DNA of 64,000 nucleotides, taken from positions 496,001-560,000 of the forward strand of contig JAEHOE010000067.1 of NCBI GenBank assembly GCA_016858145.1. The letters are read 5' to 3'. Under the pieces are notes generated by a model that saw nothing but the letters and a program-made list of their open reading frames with translations, did no database searches and was not told the origin of the DNA. The first letter of the stretch is position 1. Every line of letters starts with the position of its first letter. Positions 1-9,452 of the stretch are shown piece after piece. This stretch comes from Edaphochlamys debaryana (lineage: Eukaryota > Chlorophyta > Chlorophyceae > Chlamydomonadales). The translations under genes were made by a program, and so were the position numbers.

Positions 1-703
1 ATCACCCGCCAACACGACTACGCATGCACCTAGTGTTGTGCAGCGGAAGCGTAAAACTGAGAAGCGCGCGTGCCAGATCAGGTATCTGACACGACACCTA
101 GCTGCCCGCCGCCGCCGCCGCCGTGCGGCACTCCCGCTTGTGGCCTACCTCCCAGTGCGCCGCCTGGCACTCGCGGCAGCAGTAGCGAGCGGCTTCGCAG
201 CCCCCGCACCGCTTCACGCGCAAAGATGCCTCGCTGGGCCCCGCCAGGTTGGTGCAGGCGGGGTTGGAGCAGCCCGGCAGAGACCGCCGGGCCTCGCTGG
301 GAGGAGGCATGAGAGACACAGTCCTGCGAATGAACTTGGCAAAGCCGCTGAGCTCACCCGAAAGCCCCTCGGAGGCCCCACCCCCACAGCCCACGACCGC
401 CTCGATCAGTGCCAGCAGTTCCGGCTCGCTCAGCGCCCCGCCCGGGCCGAGCGCCCCGCGGAGGGCGCTGAGGCTGGGGCCGCCGAGCCCTGCCCCGGCC
501 GTCTCCCCGCCCTGCGCCTCCTCCGCCCCCGCTGCCGCCACCATCGCCTGAAGCCGGGAAGGAGCCCGAACAGCCAGGGCCCACAGGGCGTTTTGCGGCG
601 GGGTGCGGCACGCCTCAGCCGTCTCCGCCAGTTGCAGTAGTCGCAGACCCACACGCAGGGCCCAGGCCGGGTCGAGCTCGGTCCACAAAAAGGCGCTCCA
701 CTC

Positions 704-1099
704 GAGCTATGGACTGCTCCCCACATGTGCGGGAAAAGGGGGTTGGGGAGGGGAAAAAACCCCGGATTCCACGGTGCGTGGGGGGGATTAGCCCCTCGGC
801 ATATATAATTACCGGAGCCCGCATTTTTGACAGCGCACAGATCGCTTCCAGCTCAGCTGCTATAGCATAAGGAAGCTAGGGGTGAGCCTCCGGGCTGGTG
901 CGCGCGGCCGCCCCCGCAAGTTGGCCCCGCGACCATCGCAACGCTCTCCAACCCTATGCCGCACCGGCCACGCGTACCCTTGAGACCCGCCCCACCGTTG
1001 CCCATACTCACATAGACATTAAATCAGCACATACGGAGGACAGAAAGAGCTACCGGCGGTCTCCATGGGAGCGATGCTAAGTTCATGCACTGCTGCTAG
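704..1099 (+). repeat. Left terminal inverted repeat of the transposon
   Basis: This 396-bp arm is the reverse complement of 3346-3741. By eye I found only one difference (GGTGCG here, GATGCG equivalent at the right end), so the insertion is young or recently homogenised. A TATA-like string (CATATATAAT) at about 799-808 could serve as the promoter for the internal ORF that begins at 1128. Confidence 0.9.
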
Positions 1100-1127
1100 T
1101 CGGGGCTAGTTCACCTACCTCACCTAA

Positions 1128-3362
1128 ATGGGCAAGGCGCGTGCCCATAAGAGTGCTCAGCAAAGGAAGAAGAGGGAGCGCGATAAGAAGAAGGGCAGAC
1201 TTACAAAGCCTGGCCTGGCTCAGGGCCTGGCTAGTCACAAGCTCGCCGGACATGTGAGGGCAGCAGCTCGAGCGCACGATAAACGGCACAAGCAGAAGCC
1301 TCTGGGCGGGACTGGCTTGCCCGCTTGTGACGATGACTACGGGACTGGGTGGCGCTATGACGAGGATGACAACGATGACGACGACTGGTGCTCGGCAGCC
1401 AGTGATCTGGAGGGCCTGGCGGCCCAACTCAGCGACGACGAGGAGGAGGACATGAGCGACCACGGCCTGCCTTACGACCCGGCTCTCACCGGTGCCTACC
1501 TCCACTTCTACTATGCCGCACACGTAGCTAGAGCTGCTCTACTGGCCGAGCAGCGGGCTGCCATGTGTCGCACGGTCCAAGCGGCGGCCGAACATGTTGA
1601 GTGCCCAACGTGCCACCGGCACGGGAGCCCTGCTGCCGCCCTCAGCCGCGAAGTCATCATCATCACCTGGGACCAGCCCGTAGAGGTCAAGGTACCTCGG
1701 CGTTGGTGCAGCGAATGCAGGCAGTACTTCTCCGTGCCGCCGTGCGCTGTCGACTGCCTCCCGGACACGGCGCTGGGCCTGACCCTGCCAAGCAGCAAGG
1801 ACTCGTACGTTGCTCTGTGGTGGCATCAGACGCTGCCCCAGCAGTTTGACGTGCTGGAGCGCTTTACGCGGCACATAAGCGCAGACCGCTTCTGTGCTGG
1901 CCTGCTCTCAAACTGGGAGCAGAACAGCGCTTCACTCCCGGCACGCCTGCCCGCCACGACTTTACGGAAGAGGCTGCGACCCGTCCTCTTAGCGTACCAC
2001 TACCTCCAGGGGCTGTGCGCTGACTTCCCCGAGCGTATCAGTGGGTGGCCCTCTGGTTCCCTGAACTCGTGTCCGTGCTGCGGCTGCTCAGCCACAGTAC
2101 AGCCACGGGCGGCCGGCTCTGGCTCTGGCCTGACGGGCCGGCCGACGGAGCCAGCGGACGCGGGGGCGCTGGGCCGTGGGGAAGGCGGGGCAGCCGCAGC
2201 CGCACAGCCTGTGGCGGCGGCCGCTTCGGGCTGTGGCTCTGGCCTGACGGGCCGGCCGACCAAGCCAGCGGAGGCGGGGGCGCTGGGCCGTGGGGAAGGC
2301 GGGGCAGCCCCAGCCGCACAGCCTGTGGCGGCGGCCGCTTCGGGCTGTGGCTCTGGCCTGACGGGCCGGCCGACCAAGCCAGCGGAGGCGGGGGCGCTGG
2401 GCCGTGGGGAAGGCGGAGCAGCCGCAGCCGCACAGCCTGTGGCGGCGGCCGCTTCGGGCTGTGGCTCTGGCCTGACGGGCCGGCCGACCAAGCCAGCGGA
2501 GGCGGGGGCGCTGGGCCGTGGGGAAGGCGGGGCAGCCGCAGCCGCACAGCCTGTGGCGGCGGCCGCTTCGGGCTGTGGCTCTGGCCTGACGGGCCGGCCG
2601 ACCAAGCCAGCGGAGGCGGGGGCGCTGGGTCGTGGGGAAGGCGGGGCAGCCGCAGCCGCACAGCCTGTGGCGGCGGCCGCTTCGGGCTGTGGCTCTGGCC
2701 TGACGGGCCGGCCGACCAAGCCAGCGGAGGCGGGGGCGCTGGGCCGTGGGGAAGGCGGGGCAGCCCCAGCCGCACAGCCTGTGGCGGCGGCCGCTTCGGG
2801 CTGTGGCTCTGGCCTGACGGGCCGGCCGACCAAGCCAGCGGAGGCGGGGGCGCTGGGCCGTGGGGAAGGCGGAGCAGCCGCAGCCGCACAGCCTGTGGCG
2901 GCGGCCGCTTCGGGCTGTGGCTCTGGCCTGACGGGCCGGCCGACCAAGCCAGCGGAGGCGGGGGCGCTGGGCCGTGGGGAAGGCGGGGCAGCCCCAGCCG
3001 CACAGCCTGTGGCGGCGGCCGCTTCGGGCTGTGGCTCTGGCCTGACGGGCCGGCCGACCAAGCCAGCGGAGGCGGGGGCGCTGGGCCGTGGGGAAGGCGG
3101 AGCAGCCGCAGCCGCACAGCCTGTGGCGGCGGCCGCTTCGGGCTGTGGCTCTGGCCTGACGGGCCGGCCGACCAAGCCAGCGGAGGCGGGGGCGCTGGGC
3201 CGTGGGGAAGGCGGAGCAGCCGCAGCCGCACAGCCTGTGGCGGCGGCCGCTTCGGGCTGTGGCTCTGGCCTGACGGGCCGGCCGACGGAGCCAGCGGAGG
3301 CGGGGGCGCTGGGCCGTGGGGAAGGCGGGGCATGTCTGCTAACCTCTAGCAGCAGTGCATGA
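1128..3362 (+). CDS. Transposon ORF: KDZ-like cysteine-cluster protein fused to a 38-residue repeat array
   Basis: A single uninterrupted 744-codon ORF fills the element. The N-terminus is lysine/arginine-rich (residues 1-60), followed by an acidic stretch (about 75-115). A metal-binding region follows, with CPTCHRHG near 158 and RRWCSECRQYFSVPPC near 190, then a helical part (ALWWHQTLPQQFDVLERF) and a CPCCGC cluster near 318. This arrangement resembles the N-terminal cysteine clusters of KDZ transposases. After about residue 330 the protein becomes eleven tandem 38-residue repeats rich in Gly, Ala and Pro, ending at the right TIR. The DDE catalytic domain expected there is absent. It could be a decayed transposase or an accessory DNA-binding protein; it is unlikely to be a complete transposase. 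Confidence 0.6.
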   Translation: MGKARAHKSAQQRKKRERDKKKGRLTKPGLAQGLASHKLAGHVRAAARAHDKRHKQKPLGGTGLPACDDDYGTGWRYDEDDNDDDDWCSAASDLEGLAAQLSDDEEEDMSDHGLPYDPALTGAYLHFYYAAHVARAALLAEQRAAMCRTVQAAAEHVECPTCHRHGSPAAALSREVIIITWDQPVEVKVPRRWCSECRQYFSVPPCAVDCLPDTALGLTLPSSKDSYVALWWHQTLPQQFDVLERFTRHISADRFCAGLLSNWEQNSASLPARLPATTLRKRLRPVLLAYHYLQGLCADFPERISGWPSGSLNSCPCCGCSATVQPRAAGSGSGLTGRPTEPADAGALGRGEGGAAAAAQPVAAAASGCGSGLTGRPTKPAEAGALGRGEGGAAPAAQPVAAAASGCGSGLTGRPTKPAEAGALGRGEGGAAAAAQPVAAAASGCGSGLTGRPTKPAEAGALGRGEGGAAAAAQPVAAAASGCGSGLTGRPTKPAEAGALGRGEGGAAAAAQPVAAAASGCGSGLTGRPTKPAEAGALGRGEGGAAPAAQPVAAAASGCGSGLTGRPTKPAEAGALGRGEGGAAAAAQPVAAAASGCGSGLTGRPTKPAEAGALGRGEGGAAPAAQPVAAAASGCGSGLTGRPTKPAEAGALGRGEGGAAAAAQPVAAAASGCGSGLTGRPTKPAEAGALGRGEGGAAAAAQPVAAAASGCGSGLTGRPTEPAEAGALGRGEGGACLLTSSSSA
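2121..3331 (+). repeat. 114-bp coding minisatellite, about 10.6 units
   Basis: Units begin every 114 bp from 2121 to 3261 with GGCTCTGGCCTGACGGGCC. Because 114 is divisible by three, the array stays open in frame; each unit encodes 38 residues starting GSGLTGRPTKPAEAGALG. Units differ only at a few positions (for example Ala or Pro before AAQPVAAAA, and Lys or Glu after RPT), which points to recent expansion. Because of the base composition, long open frames also exist on the other strand; these are shadows. Confidence 0.95.
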
Positions 3363-3741
3363 ACTTAGCATCGCTCCCATGGAGACCGCCGGTAGCTCTT
3401 TCTGTCCTCCGTATGTGCTGATTTAATGTCTATGTGAGTATGGGCAACGGTGGGGCGGGTCTCAAGGGTACGCGTGGCCGGTGCGGCATAGGGTTGGAGA
3501 GCGTTGCGATGGTCGCGGGGCCAACTTGCGGGGGCGGCCGCGCGCATCAGCCCGGAGGCTCACCCCTAGCTTCCTTATGCTATAGCAGCTGAGCTGGAAG
3601 CGATCTGTGCGCTGTCAAAAATGCGGGCTCCGGTAATTATATATGCCGAGGGGCTAATCCCCCCCACGCACCGTGGAATCCGGGGTTTTTTCCCCTCCCC
3701 AACCCCCTTTTCCCGCACATGTGGGGAGCAGTCCATAGCTC
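3346..3741 (-). repeat. Right terminal inverted repeat of the transposon
   Basis: This arm is the inverted partner of 704-1099, equal in length (396 bp). The transposon ORF stops exactly inside the inner edge of this arm, where the TIR itself supplies the TGA codon. Confidence 0.9.
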
Positions 3742-5512
3742 CTCCACTCGCGTTCTGAGACCGTGGGAGCCGTGGAGTCGGCAGCGACGGAAGAGGCTGC
3801 AGAGGAGGCTGCGGAGGAGGCTGCTCCGCAGGGTTCTGTCTCCGCGGGGCCCGCAGGCGCAGTCGCTGAGACACCACCTTCCTCAGCCCCGGTTCCCGAG
3901 TCGGAGACTTGTGCGGGGCCGGCGGCTGCGCTGCCCAAGGCCCCCGCCCGCCGCTCCTCCGCCGCGACCAGCAGCGGCGGCAGCCAGTCCAGGAGCAGAG
4001 CCACCACATCCCCCAGCGCCCCGCCATCGCCCTCCAGCTCCAGCGCCCCACCGCCGTCCAGGCGGCGGAGGACACCCGGAGCCAGGGCCCGGCCCAGCGC
4101 CGCTGCAGCGGGCAGCGCCGTCAGCGCGACGTGGGCGGCGGCGAGCGGCCAGCTGGACTCAGCCGCGGTGGCTGTGTGGTCAGGCTGAGGCGCTTGGCCC
4201 TCTGAAGCCGGCGACAGGGCTGGGTGGTGATAGGGCGGATCGCAGCTGCTCAGGGCCAGGCCCCCCGCTAGGGTTGCAATGCCCCGCCGTCGGCCCTTCG
4301 CGTCCGCGCTTGCGGGCGGCGTGCGTGGGGTCCGCAGCAGCTTGGCCACAATAACCGCAAAGGACGTGAGGTGCAAGGGGTGGCTGCTGCGTGCCAGTCG
4401 GGACCACACAGCAGCCGAGCTGGGCAGGGTCCCGGCGCTCTGCAGACCACTGTGGTAAGGCACGGGCAAGCAGAACAAGCAAGTCAGGCGTTTATCGCTG
4501 CAGCTTGGAAGGAGGCCACAGCGTTGTGGCCCTAGCACCAGGGCCTAAAGCAACCATTCGTCTTGCAAACTACCGTGGTGAGTATGGCCTCACCTGAGTC
4601 CAAGAGGGTTCCGAATGAATGACTCCAGGACAGGCATGTATAACTCTCCCGCGGAGAAGGCCCCGAGGGCGTCAGCAGGCCACACATCTGAGGTAACAGG
4701 GGAACAACACGAAGCATTGTTAGCGCACTTCATTGCATCTGCCATCCATCAAGGCCCGAGCCAAAGGCAGCACCGCCCTTCCTACGCTTCACAACCCGGC
4801 GGGAAGCAAGGGGGCACACACGCCGAGACACTCACCGGTACGGCAAGCCGTGGCTGCTGCATCGATGGCCAGAAGGTCGCAGGCGTCTTCTAGGCACATG
4901 AAGGGCGCAGCCGTCCCGTCGTGCTCCACCCGCCAAAGCCCCGCCCACGCGATCGCCGCCCGCCACCAAGCGTGCAACCTAAGACGGGGCCAGTCGCCAG
5001 GGTATCCGCAGTCATGCATGTGCTGTCCGAGGTCCAGAGCTCGACGAGCAAGCACAAGGCCATATCGGGCCAGTGCGCACGCGCTCACGGGGGCTAGCCG
5101 CCCTGCCGCCTCCGCGCCCTGCAGCTGCAGCGGCGGTGAGCCTGGGTCGGTCCACGCTGCTGCGTCGTGGGCTGCGATCAGCGCCTGAACGGCAGCCTCA
5201 GTCGACCATATGCCGGCGGAGATGGAGAGCAGCAGGTCCGGGCAGCCCCGGAGGGCGCAGGCCGCCGCCCGGGAGAGGCGCATGCCCAGCTGGAAAGCGG
5301 CGGAGCAGTCCAGCAATGGCTCCCGCCGCCGCAGTGCTGCGAGCAGGCTGGTGCATTGCTCCGCCGCCCGTGCAGCTTCCAATTCCTGCTGGGAACCCAC
5401 AGCTGCGCTCACCCCGGCCTCCGCAGCGGTGGCCCGGCGCTCCTGCACCGCGGCCTGCAGCTGTCCCAGCCGGCACTCCATGACACCGCGGGCTAAGCTC
5501 CAGGGCTTGACC

Positions 5513-6369
5513 AGCCAGAGCCCTTCCCGAGAACACATAGAACACATAGAACGTAACTGCGGCCCCGCCGAGGCGGGGCCGCAGCCAGAACATAGCACGC
5601 ATCGATGAGCGACCGCGGACTGACACCTTCTTTGGCCAGATGAGCTGCATTTTCGCTTGCTGGATGCTGTGGACGGCTAGCGGAGAGACTGCATGTAAGG
5701 GCGAGCTCTGGGACTCAAGCTCAAAGGCGGCGTACTATGTCTCCTCGCACGTCCGGTCGTGGTTGCACTATTACGCTCGTCTGAGCCATAGGGTGTCAGC
5801 TAAGTTGGCTGGTAGGCGGGCCTTGTGCCGCGTCAGGCCACGATCGGCAGCCCTCGTGCCGCCGCATAGAAGCCCCAACCATTCGCACGCAGAGCTAGCA
5901 TGGTGCGGCATCTGCGGGGCTGTCCGGACGAATGGCTTTGCGGAAAGGTGTGATATTGTGTTCGATGTCATACATGCTGCGAGTGTTGCTCTGCTGGAGG
6001 TCTTGGTGGCCCTCTGTTTGCCCGTGCGACGCTAGGGGCATTTTGGTGGGATGTGGTGACGCTGTGCCGGGTGGTGTGGGTTTGGGGCTGCTCTCGACGT
6101 GCCTGGATGTGCCTTGGCCCTTCACAGAACACCGGCCCCTCGCGGGCCCAGACCGCTTTCCAGACAATTGCGCTTGGTAGGCCAAGCGCCAGAATAGAAG
6201 TTTTGAGGGGTCTTCCCCTCGGCGACCCCCTAGCAGTGGTTCAACGACCTACAGTTGGCTGTTGATAGGGTGGTGCTGGTATGGGAGGGCCATACCCGGT
6301 AGGTGGCGCTTTACGCTTAACCCCTCTCAGCTGGTGCTCGGAGGCGGTTCCTGCTGTAACCATCGCATC
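5513..6369. mobile_element. 857-bp unclassified insertion in exon 1 of copy A
   Basis: Copies B and C read straight through this point. In copy A an 857-bp block is flanked by a 7-bp direct repeat CTTGACC (5506-5512 and 6370-6376), as expected of a target-site duplication. Near the left end are two copies of a 9-bp string (ACATAGAAC) and a perfect hairpin, CTGCGGCCCCGCC with its complement, at about 5557-5584. No terminal inverted repeats and no credible coding frame were seen. It could be a short non-LTR or helitron-like derivative. Confidence 0.6.
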
Positions 6370-7543
6370 CTTGACCGGCACCCCAGCTGCAGGCCAGCGG
6401 ACGTCAGGGCAGCTCGTAAAGCCGCCCGTTGCCGTATACACCGCATAGGAAAGGGCATGGGTCCACAGGAGTAGGGCGGGGGCTGCCAGCTGCAAGCCAA
6501 GGGGTTGCCGAGGCCGCAGCACATAGGCTTGCATGTCTAGCAAGGGGATAGGCGGCCGGGCCCTGGGCGGAGGGCTGGAGCTGCTGCTGGAGGGCCCGGC
6601 CCCGGACCCATCCGCCGGGGCCGTGGGCAGGCCGTAGGTGGGGCCTCCGTCCAGCTCTGCAGCGAGGGCCACCAGGTGCGAGGAGAGAAGAAACACCAGG
6701 GAGGGGCAGGCGCCGGACAGGATAAAGGTGGTAAAGGAGTTGGCAATTCCACCACTCAAAAGCGTCCAGAGGCTGCCACCGACGCCGCCCTGAACCTCGG
6801 CTGTTCTAGCCCTGCCTTCCTCGCTCCCAGCTTGCCAGCGCCAGCGCTAGCCGCGCCCAGTGCTCCAGCAGACCGCTGGCTGCCAGCTCCTCTTGAAGGG
6901 CATTGGCCAGGCCATTATAGTCGTCGTCGCTGAGGTAATCACTACCCAATGCGTCATGGAAGAGTAGAAGCACGCAGCACGCATCTTTGAGCAAGCTGAG
7001 GAACGCCTGCACGGCCCGGCTCGAGGGCCGGGGCTGGGGCTGTCCTGCCCCGCCGGCGGGCAGCAGCGGGGATGCTGCCGCGGCCAGCAGGGGGCAGAAG
7101 GAGCGGAGAGCGTGGGTCTTGATTAGGGCCGTGCACACCTCCAGCGGGGCGCGAGGGCTCAGCACCTGGTCCGCGGCATCGCGACACACTTTGATGATGG
7201 CGTTCAGCAGCTTGCTGTGAAGGGAAGCGTAGGCCGCCCGCTGAGCATCGCTGATGCCGGGGGAGTTGGGGGCAGCACGCCGCAGCGCCAGCCCGAACAA
7301 CACGACCAGGCCCGCGAGGCCCTCGTCGCCGACCGATCGGAGAGCTTGGGTTCCAAGCCTGTCAAGCGCCTCGCTGGCCGCTGTAATCTCTGTCGGGGAC
7401 CAAGCGCAAGCCTCCTTGCCGCTCGCCATCCGCAACGCCTGCATGCCCATAAGCTTGAGCGTACTAGTCGCTCGCTCCTCGGGGCTGCGGACACGAGCGG
7501 CAGCCGCGGAAGGGGCCGCCCGGGCCGCACCACGCGGCGGCAT

Positions 7544-7826
7544 CTCGACGAGCTACACAAGCCCGCTGTGCCTCGGACGACCGTGCAAGCAAAGACTTCG
7601 CGCAATGTGCGGTATAAAGCAAAGAGTGGACTACCTAGGCCCCTCCTGAGCCAACAGTCGCGGCCTTCGCGGACTGTCGCTACCCTGCTGCGGCTGTTGC
7701 GAGGAGGCTAGCTGTGGAGTTGACTGCGCAAAGACTGCCAAACTTTGGTATTTGCACAGCCTATACTGTTTACCGCAATAACTCTGCTCTCGTGGTGCCT
7801 TCACTCCCGAGGACCCCGTCATCGCC
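7544..7826. other. Intergenic spacer upstream of copy A
   Basis: Non-coding spacer between the copy A start codon and the ZNHIT2 tail fragment. It corresponds to the 306-bp spacer 19330-19635 upstream of copy C, with which it shares long near-identical stretches (for example GCTACACAAGCCCGCTGTGC). It should contain the promoter and 5' leader of the copy A lineage. Confidence 0.6.
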
Positions 7827-8140
7827 TCACCGCACACGAACCTCCCTCGGCCGTGCCCTTGCCTCCGCGCCCCCCGCCGCCACCACCGTCTCATGCTGCG
7901 TCCGCCACTCCTCCGCAACCGCCTCCCACGCCTCCGCAATCGCCTCTGCCCGCAGCCCGTTTGCCCACATCAGAAAGAACCACAGCTTCCGCTCCGCCGC
8001 CGCAAGCCGAGCCCGGTCGGCCTTGCTTAGCGCCGGGCCCCTCTCCATGCCCCCGCCCGCTCGGTCCCCCCTGGACGCTCTGTGCGTTGGGCGGCACCCC
8101 CCACGGCCACTTTCGTGTTCCGTCCCTCTCCTCTCCTGTA
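7827..8140 (-). pseudogene. Truncated 3' end of the ZNHIT2-like gene (copy A side)
   Basis: The open frame 8048-7827 ends in MERGPALSKADRARLAAAER and continues through KLWFFLMWANGLRAEA to a stop. It is almost the same as the last 73 residues of the ZNHIT2-like protein encoded at 19636-23133. DNA similarity fades out beyond about 8140 and nothing upstream of the last exon is present. It is therefore a duplicated gene tail, not a working gene; it marks the edge of the duplicated block. Confidence 0.8.
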
Positions 8141-9452
8141 CCTCCTCCCTGCGAGCACAGAGGAATCCCCGTCGTCCGCAGTGTCACAGAAGAACTTTAA
8201 TGTGGGTCGGGAAGCCTTCATGATCGTCAAAACTCCACACGGCGACACCACTCCACAGGCCTACTGTCGCTTCAGCCCTGACTACCTAGCCCGTTCAGTC
8301 AAGGCAGCTTCAATGCAACGCCCATATCACGTCTATCATTCAACCTCCACACGCCCACACACGCAGCACGTACGGCCTACCTATGCTCAAGCCCTGGCCT
8401 CTGCGCTGACCTCCATCCGGGGCATCGTCCGGCGTGCCTTCCATCCGTTACAACCACATCTGCAGATCAAGTATCGGTAAGGACAAAGGTCGTCCAAACA
8501 GCGTCCACACTCAGCCATACTTCCTGGTGACTAGTAAGCACTGCCTTGCGCAGGTTCGGAACAGCCCGCCATAACCTCTGGTCCACTACCTTGTCGACCC
8601 TCCTACATGTCCCATCTGCACACCAACACAGTGCACTCCCCCACAAAACACGCCCAGCATCCCGGCCTGGCGGGAGGAGACTCAGGCGGCTGACAACGCC
8701 TCCACCTAGGATAGCGCCGAGACCAAAAGCAGGAGGCCGGAGGTTACCCTTGGCCTGTTCATCCTGCTAGGGTGCGACAGGTCCTGCTTCTAGCGCCCGC
8801 AGCCCCCCCTGCCTGTACGCACTATCTACCTGGGGACCAAGGTCCAACTGCATCCAGTACAGAACAAAGCCCGCTAGCCTGCCGCGGATACACCGCTTTG
8901 CAGCGGAGCACACTTATTGCCGCGACGTTCTAGAGGGGCGCCCTCCGCCCTGCTGCCCAGCCGAGCGTACTGCACCGGCCTCACCCTGCCATGCCCCTGC
9001 TTCGGGATCTGCCCTCGCACAACCCAGCTCCACCATCCTGCCTGTGCCGCATCACGTCTGCACGTACGGTATTGACACGACTGGGCCTCTGCTCAGAGCA
9101 TCCTGCACGTAATGATACACGCCTTCTGTCGAAGGTAAACCTGCTGTATGATTTGCGTACGAAAGGGCAGGCCTGTGCTGAGGACATCCTGCACGTGACG
9201 ACACACGCCTTCTGTCGACGGTAAACCTGCACGAGCACATGCGCACAGAAGGGTACCCGGCACAAGCCTCGGCGCACTATGGCTCCACCCCTCTGTCACT
9301 ACGCGACATCATGCAAACCTATCCAAGCATTATTACCAGCATTACTACCAGCGTTACTAAAGGCACCCCGGCACCAGCCTCGGCGCACTATGGCTCCACT
9401 CCTCTGTAACTAAGCAACATCTGGCAAACCCATCCAAGCCATACGCATGCCC
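8141..9452. other. Intergenic repeat-rich spacer between copies A and B
   Basis: No gene is supported here. The stretch is homologous to about 14330-15830 between copies B and C; both contain TGTGGGTCGGGA.GCCTTCATG and the string CCTGCACGTAATGATACACG followed by CCTTCTGTCGAAGGTAAACC. Short internal duplications are also present: a roughly 90-bp pair at 9097-9225 and another pair carrying CTCGGCGCACTATGGCTCCA at about 9270 and 9380. Confidence 0.6.

Larger units (their letters stand above)
704..3741 (+). mobile_element. KDZ-like non-autonomous DNA transposon with 396-bp TIRs
   Basis: A 3,038-bp element is inserted in exon 3 of MYND copy A. Its ends are perfect inverted repeats starting GAGCTATGGACTGCTCC, and it is flanked by an 8-bp target duplication CTCCACTC (696-703 and 3742-3749). 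The empty site can be read in copies B and C, which confirms the boundaries. One long ORF lies between the TIRs. An 8-bp duplication fits hAT and also KDZ (Kyakuja/Dileera/Zisupton) transposons. The ORF's paired-cysteine region resembles the cysteine clusters that accompany KDZ transposases, but no catalytic DDE core is visible, so the element is probably non-autonomous. The superfamily call is an inference; the boundaries are seen directly. Confidence 0.85.
98..7543 (-). pseudogene. MYND zinc-finger protein gene, copy A (disrupted)
   Basis: This is the first of three tandem copies of one gene; intact copies B and C lie to the right. The model has exon 1 at 7543-4836 (ATG at MPPRGAARA), exon 2 at 4687-4594 and exon 3 at 4449-98. 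The splice sites match B and C (GGTGAGT donor; CTCAG and CACAG acceptors), and the exon 2 core YMPVLES is conserved. The C-terminus keeps the MYND finger (CSNPAC, CGGC, CCREC, GHKREC). Three lesions break the frame: a transposon at 704-3741 in exon 3, an 857-bp insertion at 5513-6369 in exon 1, and a frameshift with a TAG near 6807, where copy A has four more bases than B between aligned Trp codons. The family role is unknown; MYND fingers usually bind proline-rich partner proteins. Copy A is very unlikely to make full-length protein, although truncated transcripts are possible. Confidence 0.85.

Noticed and set aside
2000..3333. Long minus-strand open frames of 391 and 431 codons opposite the transposon ORF
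   Set aside because: They are produced by the 114-bp repeat, which is open in several frames; they lack the domain signal found in the plus frame.
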